A stretch of 64,000 nucleotides of DNA from JACKFE01 sp050248735 (GCA_050248735.1 JBFWRU010000001.1:62001-126000); one strand, 5' to 3'. Shown: positions 51,365-60,828, numbered from the stretch's first letter. The notes: generated by a model not told the origin, from the sequence alone. Made by a program: numbers and translations.

Positions 51365-54337
51365 ATGTCTAGAGGCCTGAAAATTATCATAATGGTGGTG
51401 ACAGGATTTTTGGTCCTGTATGCCTTCATGGGGTTTTGGGGAGTGCCCTGGGCGATTACCACCCAACTTCCTTCCAGGCTATCCGAGCAACTTGGTCGGC
51501 CGGTAACGATTCAGGAGGCGCGGTTCAATCCATTTGTCTTCACGCTCCAGATAAAGGGATTCAGTATTCGGGAAAAGGATGGGTCGCCGTTGGTGGGGTT
51601 TGATGACCTATTCATCGATTTTGAGGCCATGGCGTCTCTGGGCAAACGGGCGTACACTTTTTCGCAAATCCGATTGGGAATTCCGTATGGGTTGGCGATC
51701 GTGCGTCCTGATGGGGTCTTGAATTTGGCCGACCTACAACCGCCTTCTGATCCCCAAACGGAAGATGGGGTGCCATTGGCTACCGAAACTTCCTCTCCGG
51801 ATTCGGAGGGGTTGCCGCCTGTCTTTGTTGAACAGCTATCGATTCAGCAAGGCATGGTGGAGTTTCAGGATACCTCCTTGCCCACGCCATTTGTGAGGCA
51901 TATTGTTCCCATTAATCTCACCTTGGAAAATTTTAGCACTAAAAAAGGAAAGGAAAATCCCTATTCGTTGTCTGCGGAATTGAGTGAAGGCGAGAGGATC
52001 ACGTGGGAAGGTTCCGTGGTGTTGGAACCATTCCAATCTGAGGGGAGTCTGGCTTTGGAAAACATTCAATTGCCAGCACTTTGGGCGTATTTGCAGGATC
52101 AATTCCGGTTTGACATTCCGCAGGGGGTGGCCACACTGAATGGCCGGTATGAAGTGTCTACATTGCCCGAGGGTGTGGAAGTGCGGGTTAAGGAGGGAAG
52201 CTTGACGGTGCAAGGCTTTCAGGTTCGGGAAAAGGGGGCCGCCACCCCTGTCATGTCTATCCCGCTTTTTGAGGTGAAGAATGTCGGAGTCGATCTAGCG
52301 AAGCAGGAAGTTCTCATTCCTTCCATGAAAGGCCACGATGCCAGGTTTACTGCATGGATCGAACCGGATGGAGTAATGAACTACCAACCGTTATTTGCTC
52401 CGATTGAAGTGAAAGAGGCGACAGAGCCCGAAGCTGGTTCCCCAGGCCCTGATACTTCCAAGCCTTGGAATATTGTTATTCAGGATCTGGCGCTGAATAA
52501 TTTCGCAGTGGATTTCGAGGATCGACAACCCGAGGTGCCGGTCAAACTTTTTTTAGAAGCCCTTCAATTTCATACCTCGGATGTGGCCATGGATTTTGCC
52601 AAACCGCTTCCCATTGATTTGGCTTTTCAATTCAATCAAACCGGGAAGGCCCGGTTCCAAGGTAGTGTCGAAATGGATCCGTTGGCTGTTGACCTTGACC
52701 TCTCTCTTTCCGGCATCGAGCTTCAGCCCTTCCAGCCTTATGTCGAACCGTTTGTTCAGTTTACCTTGGCCGGTGGGGCACTGGCCCTTCAAGGCCATAC
52801 GCATGTTCAAAAGGGTTCGCCCGCAGAGCCATTTGTGACGTTTCAGGGTGAGATGGAGGTGTCCCGTCTGGCCCTTGAGGATCCCACTCAAGCCGCCTCC
52901 TTTTTGAAATGGGACAGCGTCATGTTGAAGAAGCTTGATCTTCAGGTTGAACCGACTGCGGTGACACTGGAGGAGATGGACTTGGTGAATCCTGCCGTGG
53001 TTCTATTGATTGATACGGATGGAGAGATGAACCTCAAACGAGTATTTGCCCCGCCGGGATCGGTTTCGCAAGAGGAGGCTTCTGATCCCGAGCCGTCATC
53101 GGAGGCGAAACCCTCCGGTAAGTCACCCACTCCCGTCAAAATCGGCTCTGTCACGATCTCCAACCTTCTCGCTCGGTTTTCGGATGTCTCGATTACCCCT
53201 AATGTAGTGACCCAAATCGAAGGGCTGACGGGGACGATCAAAGGGTTATCTTCCGAACAACTGGCAAAAGCCGATGTGAAATTGAAAGGGAAGGTGGATC
53301 GCCATGCCCCCTTTCGCATTGAGGGGCAGATCAATCCCTTGAGTGAGGATGCCTATACGGATGTGATCGTTGCCCTGACAGATTTTGGCCTTCCCACGGT
53401 TTCTCCCTATTCCGCCAAATACACGGGGTATCCGATCAGTAAAGGAAAGCTGTCTTTGGATCTGGGGTATAAGATTTCTGAAAAGACATTGGTCGGAGAA
53501 AATCAAGTTTTGATCGACCAAATCACGATGGGAGAAAAGGTCGAAAGTCCGGATGCCACGTCGTTGCCGATTCCCTTGGCCCTGGCGTTGTTGAAAGACC
53601 GGAAAGGGCAAATTGATATTGATTTACCCGTTCGGGGAAATTTGGACGACCCGGATTTCAGTTATGGAGGGGTGGTTTGGAACGCCTTGGGGAATCTTCT
53701 CATAAAAATTGCGACCTCACCCTTTGCGATTGTGGGAAGTTTGTTGGGGGGAAGTGGTGAAGATCTACAGTTCGTGGCGTTTCCGTCCGGACAGGCGCTT
53801 TTAACGCCACCTGAACACGAAAAGCTGAAAGCTTTGGGTAAAGCTCTTGAGGATCGGCCGGGGTTGCGCTTGGACATTACCGGAGCCGCTGATCCACAAA
53901 TCGACAGGCCAGCTTTAGCCTGGACTCAACTACGCAAGCAGTTGCAAAAGAGGAAATTTGTCCAAGACTCTTCCGCCGCGCAGGAGGGAGTGAATGTCGA
54001 AAATATTAAATTATCCAACGAAGAGGAAGCCCGGTTGATTTCGGAACTCTATGTGGAGAAGTTTGGCCCATTGGTCAGGGAAGCGTCTCCCTCGCCGGAT
54101 GGTAAACCGGCCGTCCCTCCGGCCTTTGAAGATTTGAAAGCGAAACTGCTCGCCTCCATTCAGATTGAAGAAGGGCAACTGCGTCTTTTGGCTCAACAAC
54201 GGGCACAACACATTCGGGACTTCATGATTCAAGACGCTCACGTTCCAGGGGACAGAATTTTTTTGGTCGAGCCCAATCTCAGCCCCGTCACGGAAGAAGA
54301 AACGGTTCGGAGTCCCTTGGGTCTGTCGGCGAATTGA
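51365..54337 (+). CDS. DUF748 (AsmA-like) envelope protein
   Basis: The 990-residue protein has an N-terminal membrane anchor (IIIMVVTGFLVLYAFMGFW) and a very long beta-rich body with repeated AsmA/DUF748 units. One starts near 50 (VTIQEARFNPFVFTLQIKGF) and one near 760 (RKGQIDIDLPVRGNLDDPDF). Near the C-terminus is a Pro/Glu-rich section and an OmpA-like fragment (EHEKLKALGKALEDRPGLRL). Such proteins span the periplasm and are thought to help lipid transport to, or assembly of, the outer membrane. The length is normal. Confidence 0.85.
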   Translation: MSRGLKIIIMVVTGFLVLYAFMGFWGVPWAITTQLPSRLSEQLGRPVTIQEARFNPFVFTLQIKGFSIREKDGSPLVGFDDLFIDFEAMASLGKRAYTFSQIRLGIPYGLAIVRPDGVLNLADLQPPSDPQTEDGVPLATETSSPDSEGLPPVFVEQLSIQQGMVEFQDTSLPTPFVRHIVPINLTLENFSTKKGKENPYSLSAELSEGERITWEGSVVLEPFQSEGSLALENIQLPALWAYLQDQFRFDIPQGVATLNGRYEVSTLPEGVEVRVKEGSLTVQGFQVREKGAATPVMSIPLFEVKNVGVDLAKQEVLIPSMKGHDARFTAWIEPDGVMNYQPLFAPIEVKEATEPEAGSPGPDTSKPWNIVIQDLALNNFAVDFEDRQPEVPVKLFLEALQFHTSDVAMDFAKPLPIDLAFQFNQTGKARFQGSVEMDPLAVDLDLSLSGIELQPFQPYVEPFVQFTLAGGALALQGHTHVQKGSPAEPFVTFQGEMEVSRLALEDPTQAASFLKWDSVMLKKLDLQVEPTAVTLEEMDLVNPAVVLLIDTDGEMNLKRVFAPPGSVSQEEASDPEPSSEAKPSGKSPTPVKIGSVTISNLLARFSDVSITPNVVTQIEGLTGTIKGLSSEQLAKADVKLKGKVDRHAPFRIEGQINPLSEDAYTDVIVALTDFGLPTVSPYSAKYTGYPISKGKLSLDLGYKISEKTLVGENQVLIDQITMGEKVESPDATSLPIPLALALLKDRKGQIDIDLPVRGNLDDPDFSYGGVVWNALGNLLIKIATSPFAIVGSLLGGSGEDLQFVAFPSGQALLTPPEHEKLKALGKALEDRPGLRLDITGAADPQIDRPALAWTQLRKQLQKRKFVQDSSAAQEGVNVENIKLSNEEEARLISELYVEKFGPLVREASPSPDGKPAVPPAFEDLKAKLLASIQIEEGQLRLLAQQRAQHIRDFMIQDAHVPGDRIFLVEPNLSPVTEEETVRSPLGLSAN

Positions 54338-54389
54338 AAGGCTCTCCGGTTTTCCCCTTCATGGAGAGGTGCCCTGTTCTTGCTTTTTC

Positions 54390-55199
54390 ATGATGGATCC
54401 TTTCCCCTGGCATATTCTTACGCTTCCCTATTTTGTTCTGCTTGTCAGTGGCCTCGTTCTCTTTGTCAGTGTTTTGTGGTTGTTTTATCTGCGTGTCGTG
54501 AATGCATCCCTGGCCGATGTAGGATTTTGTTTGGGATTGTCATTGGTGATCCTGGTCTGTGGAGTGACTGGAGAAGGCCATCTCTGGCGAAAAATGCTGG
54601 TAGTTGGAATGGGGAGTGTGTATGCCTTCAGGTTGGGCTGGCATGTGTGGAAGAATCGAGTATGGAGAAAAGCCGAGGACCCACGGTATCAATGGCTTCG
54701 ATCAACCTTAGGTCGATGGGAACTGGTGGGCTTTCTGGGATACTTTGTTCTCCAAGTTCCCGGGGCCTTGTTCTTTGGGGCTCTTTTATGTTGGGTCATG
54801 GCTCATCCTCAGGAGGCCGTGAGGGGATGGGATCTTCTGGCCGGTTCAATTTTTATTCTCGCTCTAACCGGAGAAACTCTGGCAGATCGTCAGCTTGAAC
54901 GCTTCCGTGGAAATCCGGATAATCGGGGCAAGGTCTTCACGGAAGGTTTATGGCGATATTCTCGTCATCCCAATTATTTTTTTGAAGTTGTGCATTGGTG
55001 GGCCTATGTTCCCCTGGCGGTTGGATTGTCTTGGGCTTGGGCGGCTCTGGCGTGGCCGCTGGTTATGATGGTGTCTTTATTGTGGATCACGGGAGTGCCT
55101 TTGGCTGAAGCCCAGGCTCTGAGTACTCGGGGGGATGCCTATCGCGCCTATCAACGCACCACCAACCGAATATTTCCCTGGCTGCCCCGACAAAATTAA
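54390..55199 (+). CDS. DUF1295 membrane protein (steroid 5-alpha-reductase-like)
   Basis: ATG 54390 (or 54393) begins a protein of 269 residues with about seven membrane segments. The C-terminal signature GLWRYSRHPNYFFEVVHWWA is that of DUF1295/steroid reductase and isoprenylcysteine methyltransferase-like folds. The substrate is unknown. The last 194 bases are duplicated at 59695-59888. Confidence 0.85.
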   Translation: MMDPFPWHILTLPYFVLLVSGLVLFVSVLWLFYLRVVNASLADVGFCLGLSLVILVCGVTGEGHLWRKMLVVGMGSVYAFRLGWHVWKNRVWRKAEDPRYQWLRSTLGRWELVGFLGYFVLQVPGALFFGALLCWVMAHPQEAVRGWDLLAGSIFILALTGETLADRQLERFRGNPDNRGKVFTEGLWRYSRHPNYFFEVVHWWAYVPLAVGLSWAWAALAWPLVMMVSLLWITGVPLAEAQALSTRGDAYRAYQRTTNRIFPWLPRQN

Positions 55200-56067
55200 T
55201 CATAAACAGGAGGAGGGAATGTATGTTGCGGGAAACTCAGCCCGGCTTTAGCCGGAACACACGCAATCCAGCCGAATTTCTAACCGTGTCCGGTCTCCTG
55301 TTTGTGATGGGGCTGATGGCGGGTTGTGCGTTCGTACGAGGAGAAGTGGGGGAAACGTTTCCCGAAGAGCGGCTGCAGACCATTGAGAAAGGCAAAACCA
55401 GTAGACAGGACGTGGCCCAGCAATTTGGAGCACCGGAGGAAATTGTTCAGGCCAACGGTCATGAAATTTTCCACTACCGTCGCTATGACAGCAAACTGGG
55501 GTGGTTGCTGTTTTTCTCCCGTTTAAATATTGGCAGCGATCACCTCTGGATATTTTTCAATGAACAGGGGATTGTGGAGGAAATGGTGTTCGGCAATCGG
55601 ACCAAGAATGTGGAATTTCAAATCTGGCCCTTCGGAGAGTAAATTGGCATGATCGGGGTTGTAGGAAAAATCAGTGTATTGGGAGCCCTGGTTCTTTTGG
55701 TGTTCTGTGGGTGTGATTTTCGTCGCGTCGTGGTGAATGATCCCTTGATTGTCGATTCACTTCATGAGTTGATTCCGGGGAAAAGTACGATTCAGGATGT
55801 GGCGCAGAAGTTGGGAGCTCCTGATGAAATAGAGGAGGGAGTGAGCGGGACGGTTTTTCGTTATCGATATGGAGATAACAAGTCGATGCGGGTGAATTTC
55901 GGATGGATTATCCGGGTGTTTTTTCCGGTCGCGCCTTCCATGAATCTGGGACGAGGGGAAGGCGTCACTTATATCTTACACGTGGCTATGCGGCCCGATT
56001 TGACTTTCGATCACTCGGTCATTCAAGCGCCTCCTGATATCCCTCATTTCTGGTTCTGGCCGTTTTA
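55006..56067 (+). repeat. Direct repeat, left copy (1,062 bp)
   Basis: Covers the end of the DUF1295 gene and both lipoprotein genes. The same sequence occurs at 59695-60756 (offset 4,689) with no difference that I can see. The match begins in mid-gene (ATGTTCCCC) and ends at the stop codon of the second lipoprotein. Confidence 0.92.
55223..55642 (+). CDS. SmpA/BamE-like lipoprotein (copy 1)
   Basis: A strong AGGAGG (55210-55215) precedes the ATG. The 139-residue protein has a hydrophobic segment ending in the lipobox LMAGC (Cys about 34). The BamE-like pattern follows: IEKGKTSRQDVAQQFGAPEEI. It should be an outer-membrane lipoprotein helping envelope assembly. It precedes a second lipoprotein gene by six bases. 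An identical copy lies at 59912-60331. Confidence 0.8.
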   Translation: MLRETQPGFSRNTRNPAEFLTVSGLLFVMGLMAGCAFVRGEVGETFPEERLQTIEKGKTSRQDVAQQFGAPEEIVQANGHEIFHYRRYDSKLGWLLFFSRLNIGSDHLWIFFNEQGIVEEMVFGNRTKNVEFQIWPFGE

Positions 56068-56068
56068 A
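55649..56068 (+). CDS. BamE-like lipoprotein, second type (copy 1)
   Basis: The 139-residue lipoprotein has a signal peptide ending in VFCGC (Cys about 22) and a BamE-type motif LIPGKSTIQDVAQKLGAPDEI, related to the gene before it but clearly different. It ends IPHFWFWPF. This pattern is usual for small outer-membrane lipoproteins that bind partners. An identical copy lies at 60338-60757 (the stop codons differ: TAA here, TAG there). Confidence 0.8.
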   Translation: MIGVVGKISVLGALVLLVFCGCDFRRVVVNDPLIVDSLHELIPGKSTIQDVAQKLGAPDEIEEGVSGTVFRYRYGDNKSMRVNFGWIIRVFFPVAPSMNLGRGEGVTYILHVAMRPDLTFDHSVIQAPPDIPHFWFWPF

Positions 56069-56111
56069 GTGCCAGAGTGACAGTCTGGTCAAAGGCTGGT
56101 TTTGGTCCTGA

Positions 56112-56303
56112 GAATAGGAATTTCAAAAGGGCTTTTTGAGAAGACGGAAATCTACCAAAGCCCCCCCTTGCGGGGTCAATTTGCGAACTGTGTCGTCTGA
56201 GATGCCGCAGTGCATCTGGCCAAGAGGGCCTGACCGGCCTATTTTTGCTGGAGGGGGCCGGACATGGCGAGCCAGTGGGGTGTGGGAGAGGTGGAACAGG
56301 GCA
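56112..56303 (+). repeat. IS91-type end, copy next to transposase remnant
   Basis: A 192-base block lies downstream of the IS91-like transposase remnant (minus strand). It recurs at 59492-59681 as a solo copy, about 95% identical, with two C residues fewer in a C-run. It probably is the terminal (origin-side) region of the element. Confidence 0.7.
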
Positions 56304-56347
56304 CAGGGAGCCTGTCGGTTCGGGCACGGGACCGAAAACGGGGGAGA

Positions 56348-57270
56348 TCAGGCTGTCCGCAGCAAGCCGTCGAGCCGGGCTGGAGCCCGTGGTGGGGCAC
56401 GGCTGGGCAAGCCCAGGTGCGTGAGAATCTTGCTAATCACCGCAGGATCTTCGATCGCGGCAATGAGTGTTAAGCTCCCACCGCACTGCGGACAAGTGGT
56501 GATATCGATGGCGAAGACACGTTTGAGGAGTTGCGCCCAGTTCATACGCGCTCGGGGGGAGGCCGAGGAGAGACCGCCGTCCCTATTGTCGGTGTTCGGC
56601 ACCTGGTTGGGCTCACCGAGGACGATCTGGGACCGTAGCGCCGCGTTGGGCGCGAGGACCCCATGAAAGCGAATGAGATGGAGCCGGGGCCGCGGGACAA
56701 GCGCGGCCAAGCGTTGGAGGAATTCCAGCGGGCTCATCACGAGATGGGTGGTGCCATCGAGGTATGGGGTTTTGAGTTAGAGGACGACCTCACCGGCCCG
56801 AGTGCGGCTCACCCGTTTGTGGCCCAGGGCGGGGCGTGTGATGTAACGACAGAGACGCTCCAGGGTATGCCGCTGATGGGGACCACAGCGGGTATCGGCA
56901 TGCAGGCTAAACCCCTGGGTACTCACACAACCCTTTGGCTGTGACGTCTTTTGACTGGCCAGGCGCAGCGCGGGATCTTTCCACGTCAGCACTTTCTGGC
57001 CCGCTCGGGGCCCAAGCGCAATGCGGTAGGTACAGGCCGCTCCTGAATCGGGGCCAAGGCGGGGTCGGCATCGGGATGGGCCAGATACGACATCTCAGTG
57101 TCTTCTTCCTTGAGCGCGCCGTGCCGGTCAAGGCCTTCAGGAGGCGGGTGATAATCCGCGTGAGGACGGCCTGAAGTTGTTCAGTGGTGGGGGCCGGTAC
57201 GGGCTGAAAGACCGGGCCCCCGTCGGTGAGGCGATAGACGCCATCGAGCACCAGGCCATGGAGGTGAATA
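56348..57270 (-). mobile_element. Degenerate IS91-family transposase gene
   Basis: The remnant runs in three frames. Starting near 57270 is VHLHGLVLDGVYRL-type sequence with the HxH motif of the Y2/HUH family (here HLHGLVLDGVYRL). Next comes RYITRPALGHKRVSRTRAGEV, then MSPLEFLQRLAALVPRPR and CPQCGGSLTLIAAIED near the end. The N-terminal zinc-finger part is missing and at least two frameshifts are present, so it is inactive. IS91-type elements move by rolling circle and can carry neighbouring DNA. Confidence 0.75.
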
Positions 57271-57280
57271 GTTCACCTCC

Positions 57281-57430
57281 TTGAATGAGGCACAGGTAAT
57301 CATCGAAGGTTGGCAGGTGGACTACAATACGCACCGCCTGCACGGCTCACTCGGGCACCTGACGCCGAATGAGTTTGTCACCCAACGTCAGGTCATTCTG
57401 ACCGTCGAGGAAGTGGTCTGCTCTGGTTGA
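57281..57430 (+). mobile_element. 3' fragment of an IS3-type transposase
   Basis: About 50 codons match the C-terminus of an IS3/rve-family transposase: VDYNTHRLHGSLGHLTPNEF, including the last catalytic Glu region, then TGA 57428-57430. It directly abuts the truncated IS91 gene, so one element was inserted into or recombined with the other. The remaining 250 bases to 57681 show nothing recognisable. Confidence 0.75.
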
Positions 57431-57681
57431 AAGTTGTCTCGGAAGGGGGGGCAAACGTCACTAAAGGTGGGTTTTGAACCGCCATTAACGCTCGCGGAGC
57501 AATAGTTGAAAACTCAAAACAGCATAAACGACCGTGACTAAGGGTGTAGCGTCCGGGCGGGCCATGGAAGGATCCAACCGGCCAATCGTGGATCAAAGGG
57601 AGACTGGGAATCACTGCTTCTGTCAAGACTTTAGCGGTTCAACTTAATACATTTGACCAGTGAACGACCCGGGGGGCGTTT

Positions 57682-58854
57682 TCAAGAAAGCGCGAGGCTC
57701 ATAGAACGAGGTGTGTCTTCCCACCACTGTTGTAAAGCCTCAGCAGAAACAGCAAATCCAACTTGACCATCCCCCCCAACAACCATTCCCGCCCACGCGT
57801 ACCCTTGATCGCTGGGTGTGCAGACCCAAGCTCCTGAATCTCCAGGTTGGACAGGTTGCGTCCCGCTGGAATCCCGCAACATCAACGGATTTTCGTAACA
57901 GTAATTGTCACCGGTAGTCGTGTTATGAATATTGTGATACGGAGTAATTCCACCGTATGAAAGCACTTTCCAATCCGATGTAAGCCCGGTCATCTCAAGG
58001 CGGTGGTCTTGTTCAAGATCATCGACTGGCAGTATGCCCTTAATTGGTCCGAGTTTCAGGATCTCTTGTCTTGCGCCGACACTTACCTCGAAGACTGATA
58101 TATCCACCCGCCCTGCGTGGTTGCTCTGGTTCTTCCGATTCTGAGGCAAATACGAAGGAAAAGCTGGAGGCACTTCGGCGTGGATGACCTTCCCAATCAC
58201 TGATGTTTTCCCTGTTCCCCCATCTGCTCGAGAAGGCTGTTCGACGACGTTTGAGAGCTGCGCAATATGGCCACAGGTAATACCGTAATACCTCCCTGTG
58301 TTGTCCTTTAGCACCCCGCCGAGTGTTCCAAAGTCCGTGGCATTCACTCCGATGCTTATGCCACCGACCACTGGTCGATGGGAGACTTTTGGACCGGCGT
58401 AAAGACGGGCAAGTGGACAGGTTTCGTAGATCAATTGGAAATCGTCTGGGGGCACTTGGAACCGTGGAAGTTCCCCGCGACTGGATGCATTTGGATACAA
58501 ACGAATAGTCACTAGGATTGGTGGCCAGGTTATCCATTCCCAAGGATGCCTCGGCAGACATTTCAGATCCTTCGAATCCGGAGGTCGAGTTGGTATCCAA
58601 GGGTCTAAGGATTCCCCTAGAAAGTCATTGTCATGTAGGAGTCCACGAGGGGGGAAATGATTTACAAAATCCTCAAAATATTTCTCGTACCCTTTCCGAG
58701 GATTGAATGGGTCGTAACGCTCGCCGACGCGCCATGCGCGAAGCCATAGCCGGTTGAGCCGAATATTTACACCCTGGACTGTCTTAGATTCTCGGCAGCC
58801 GGAAATGATGTTCTGGATATCTACGCGTTCCAAGAATTGATTGAGGCATTTCAT
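57682..58854 (-). CDS. Trypsin-like serine protease
   Basis: The 390-residue protein has no signal peptide and so is probably cytoplasmic. The chymotrypsin-fold triad is visible: His196 in YGITCGHIA, Asp251 in RVDISVFEV and Ser340 in PVQPGDSGAWV. Residues 1 to about 150 form an unrecognised N-terminal domain with many aromatic residues. Cytoplasmic trypsin-like proteases occur as effectors in bacterial conflict systems; this role here is inference. It is coupled to a small membrane protein gene (two-base gap), and both lie within the island bounded by the 1,062-bp repeats. Confidence 0.82.
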   Translation of the reverse strand: MKCLNQFLERVDIQNIISGCRESKTVQGVNIRLNRLWLRAWRVGERYDPFNPRKGYEKYFEDFVNHFPPRGLLHDNDFLGESLDPWIPTRPPDSKDLKCLPRHPWEWITWPPILVTIRLYPNASSRGELPRFQVPPDDFQLIYETCPLARLYAGPKVSHRPVVGGISIGVNATDFGTLGGVLKDNTGRYYGITCGHIAQLSNVVEQPSRADGGTGKTSVIGKVIHAEVPPAFPSYLPQNRKNQSNHAGRVDISVFEVSVGARQEILKLGPIKGILPVDDLEQDHRLEMTGLTSDWKVLSYGGITPYHNIHNTTTGDNYCYENPLMLRDSSGTQPVQPGDSGAWVCTPSDQGYAWAGMVVGGDGQVGFAVSAEALQQWWEDTPRSMSLALS

Positions 58855-58856
58855 GA

Positions 58857-59303
58857 TTATCTCCTCACTTCTTTAGCGGGCAGCTTAACCATTCCGAAGA
58901 CCACACTCGCGACGATCAATACGATGCCTGCGAGAGCATCCTGATAGTAGGGCGCCGGAAGTAGATGTTCCCCGCTGACTGCGTAAGCCCACACCACGAA
59001 GGCCCCACCGTAGACCAATAAGTGCCGCCATTTCTCAAGGCCACTTCCCATTCGCCAGCCCACATACCAAAGCGTTCCTAGAAATCCAAAGACAAATAGT
59101 CCCCAATAAACCCAAATGTGGAGAGTGGCTGGTTGAATCCCCTCCACAAAGAGAGTCGCCGCTTTATAGGACCCCACGATTTCAACTGGAACGAGCTTTG
59201 CCACTTTTTCGAGGAATTCTTTGGCTTGCTCTCCCCTTCGCCCACGGTACGTCTTCGCGTCTGTAACTGGGGTATCAAAGTAGATGCGGGAATCTGCTTT
59301 CAT
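58857..59303 (-). CDS. Small membrane protein, partner of the protease
   Basis: The 148-residue protein has a soluble N-terminal stretch of about 60 residues (TYRGRRGEQAKEFLEKVAK) and then three or four membrane segments (for example VYWGLFVFGFLGTLWYVGW and ALAGIVLIVASVVFGMV). Its GTGAGGAG end provides the binding site of the protease gene. I do not recognise the family. The protein may anchor the protease or sense damage at the membrane. Confidence 0.65.
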   Translation of the reverse strand: MKADSRIYFDTPVTDAKTYRGRRGEQAKEFLEKVAKLVPVEIVGSYKAATLFVEGIQPATLHIWVYWGLFVFGFLGTLWYVGWRMGSGLEKWRHLLVYGGAFVVWAYAVSGEHLLPAPYYQDALAGIVLIVASVVFGMVKLPAKEVRR

Positions 59304-59491
59304 AAGCTCACCTCACAATGCAGGTTCGGGGGATAAGGAACCTGCTCTTCGACTTCAAAAAGGACTCCCACCCATGGCTTGGATGCAGTCTATAGCCGCC
59401 AATCACATCGATAAGTGGCCCCATTTCTTGTCAAGCGAGAGGTGAAAACTCATAAGCCCGAGCACCTCTTCGCCGTCTGGTCCCGGGGAGG

Positions 59492-59681
59492 GAATAGGAA
59501 TTTCAAAAGGGCTTTTTGAGAAGACGGAAATCTACCAAAGCCCCCTTGCGGGGTCAATTTGCGAACCGTGTCGTCTGAGATGCCGCAGTGCATCCGGCCA
59601 AGAGGGCCTGACCCACCCATTTTTGCTGGAGGGGGCCAGACATGGCGAGCCAGTGGGGTGTGGGAGAGGTGGAACAGGGCA
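59492..59681 (+). repeat. Solo IS91-type end
   Basis: Second copy of the 190-base block at 56112-56303, without a transposase gene. Thirteen bases after it the second copy of the 1,062-bp repeat begins, so the junction is between an element end and a gene cut in the middle. Confidence 0.7.
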
Positions 59682-59694
59682 GAGAATGAGAATA

Positions 59695-59888
59695 ATGTTC
59701 CCCTGGCGGTTGGATTGTCTTGGGCTTGGGCGGCTCTGGCGTGGCCGCTGGTTATGATGGTGTCTTTATTGTGGATCACGGGAGTGCCTTTGGCTGAAGC
59801 CCAGGCTCTGAGTACTCGGGGGGATGCCTATCGCGCCTATCAACGCACCACCAACCGAATATTTCCCTGGCTGCCCCGACAAAATTAA
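59695..59888 (+). pseudogene. 3' fragment of the DUF1295 gene
   Basis: The last 64 codons of the DUF1295 gene, identical to 55006-55199, without a start. An open frame joins it to the IS91 end upstream (from about 59559), but this is a chance fusion with no binding site. Confidence 0.85.
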
Positions 59889-59911
59889 TCATAAACAGGA
59901 GGAGGGAATGT

Positions 59912-60331
59912 ATGTTGCGGGAAACTCAGCCCGGCTTTAGCCGGAACACACGCAATCCAGCCGAATTTCTAACCGTGTCCGGTCTCCTGTTTGTGATGGG
60001 GCTGATGGCGGGTTGTGCGTTCGTACGAGGAGAAGTGGGGGAAACGTTTCCCGAAGAGCGGCTGCAGACCATTGAGAAAGGCAAAACCAGTAGACAGGAC
60101 GTGGCCCAGCAATTTGGAGCACCGGAGGAAATTGTTCAGGCCAACGGTCATGAAATTTTCCACTACCGTCGCTATGACAGCAAACTGGGGTGGTTGCTGT
60201 TTTTCTCCCGTTTAAATATTGGCAGCGATCACCTCTGGATATTTTTCAATGAACAGGGGATTGTGGAGGAAATGGTGTTCGGCAATCGGACCAAGAATGT
60301 GGAATTTCAAATCTGGCCCTTCGGAGAGTAA
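59912..60331 (+). CDS. SmpA/BamE-like lipoprotein (copy 2)
   Basis: Identical in protein sequence to the gene at 55223-55642, with the same AGGAGG site and lipobox LMAGC. It has lost its upstream partner, because the DUF1295 gene before it is only a fragment. Expression would depend on a promoter in the preceding element end or on read-through. Confidence 0.8.
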   Translation: MLRETQPGFSRNTRNPAEFLTVSGLLFVMGLMAGCAFVRGEVGETFPEERLQTIEKGKTSRQDVAQQFGAPEEIVQANGHEIFHYRRYDSKLGWLLFFSRLNIGSDHLWIFFNEQGIVEEMVFGNRTKNVEFQIWPFGE

Positions 60332-60337
60332 ATTGGC

Positions 60338-60757
60338 ATGATCGGGGTTGTAGGAAAAATCAGTGTATTGGGAGCCCTGGTTCTTTTGGTGTTCTGTGGG
60401 TGTGATTTTCGTCGCGTCGTGGTGAATGATCCCTTGATTGTCGATTCACTTCATGAGTTGATTCCGGGGAAAAGTACGATTCAGGATGTGGCGCAGAAGT
60501 TGGGAGCTCCTGATGAAATAGAGGAGGGAGTGAGCGGGACGGTTTTTCGTTATCGATATGGAGATAACAAGTCGATGCGGGTGAATTTCGGATGGATTAT
60601 CCGGGTGTTTTTTCCGGTCGCGCCTTCCATGAATCTGGGACGAGGGGAAGGCGTCACTTATATCTTACACGTGGCTATGCGGCCCGATTTGACTTTCGAT
60701 CACTCGGTCATTCAAGCGCCTCCTGATATCCCTCATTTCTGGTTCTGGCCGTTTTAG
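60338..60757 (+). CDS. BamE-like lipoprotein, second type (copy 2)
   Basis: Identical in protein sequence to the gene at 55649-56068. The stop codon is TAG where copy 1 has TAA, since the repeat ends within the stop. The gene converges on ampG. Confidence 0.8.
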   Translation: MIGVVGKISVLGALVLLVFCGCDFRRVVVNDPLIVDSLHELIPGKSTIQDVAQKLGAPDEIEEGVSGTVFRYRYGDNKSMRVNFGWIIRVFFPVAPSMNLGRGEGVTYILHVAMRPDLTFDHSVIQAPPDIPHFWFWPF

Positions 60758-60828
60758 GTATCAAAGATAGCGCCTGGTCCGTGGCTGCCTCTGCTCTCAT
60801 ATAGAAATGTATGGGGTCCACTTTCGAC

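Larger units (their letters stand above)
59695..60756 (+). repeat. Direct repeat, right copy (1,062 bp)
   Basis: Copy of 55006-56067. The apparent identity points to a recent duplication or to ongoing gene conversion. The flanks differ on both sides, so the copy is not just a simple tandem. Confidence 0.92.

Noticed and set aside
59559..59888. Apparent fusion protein of IS91-end sequence and DUF1295 tail
   Set aside because: It is a chance open frame across a recombination junction with no start signal; the real part is only the duplicated gene end.
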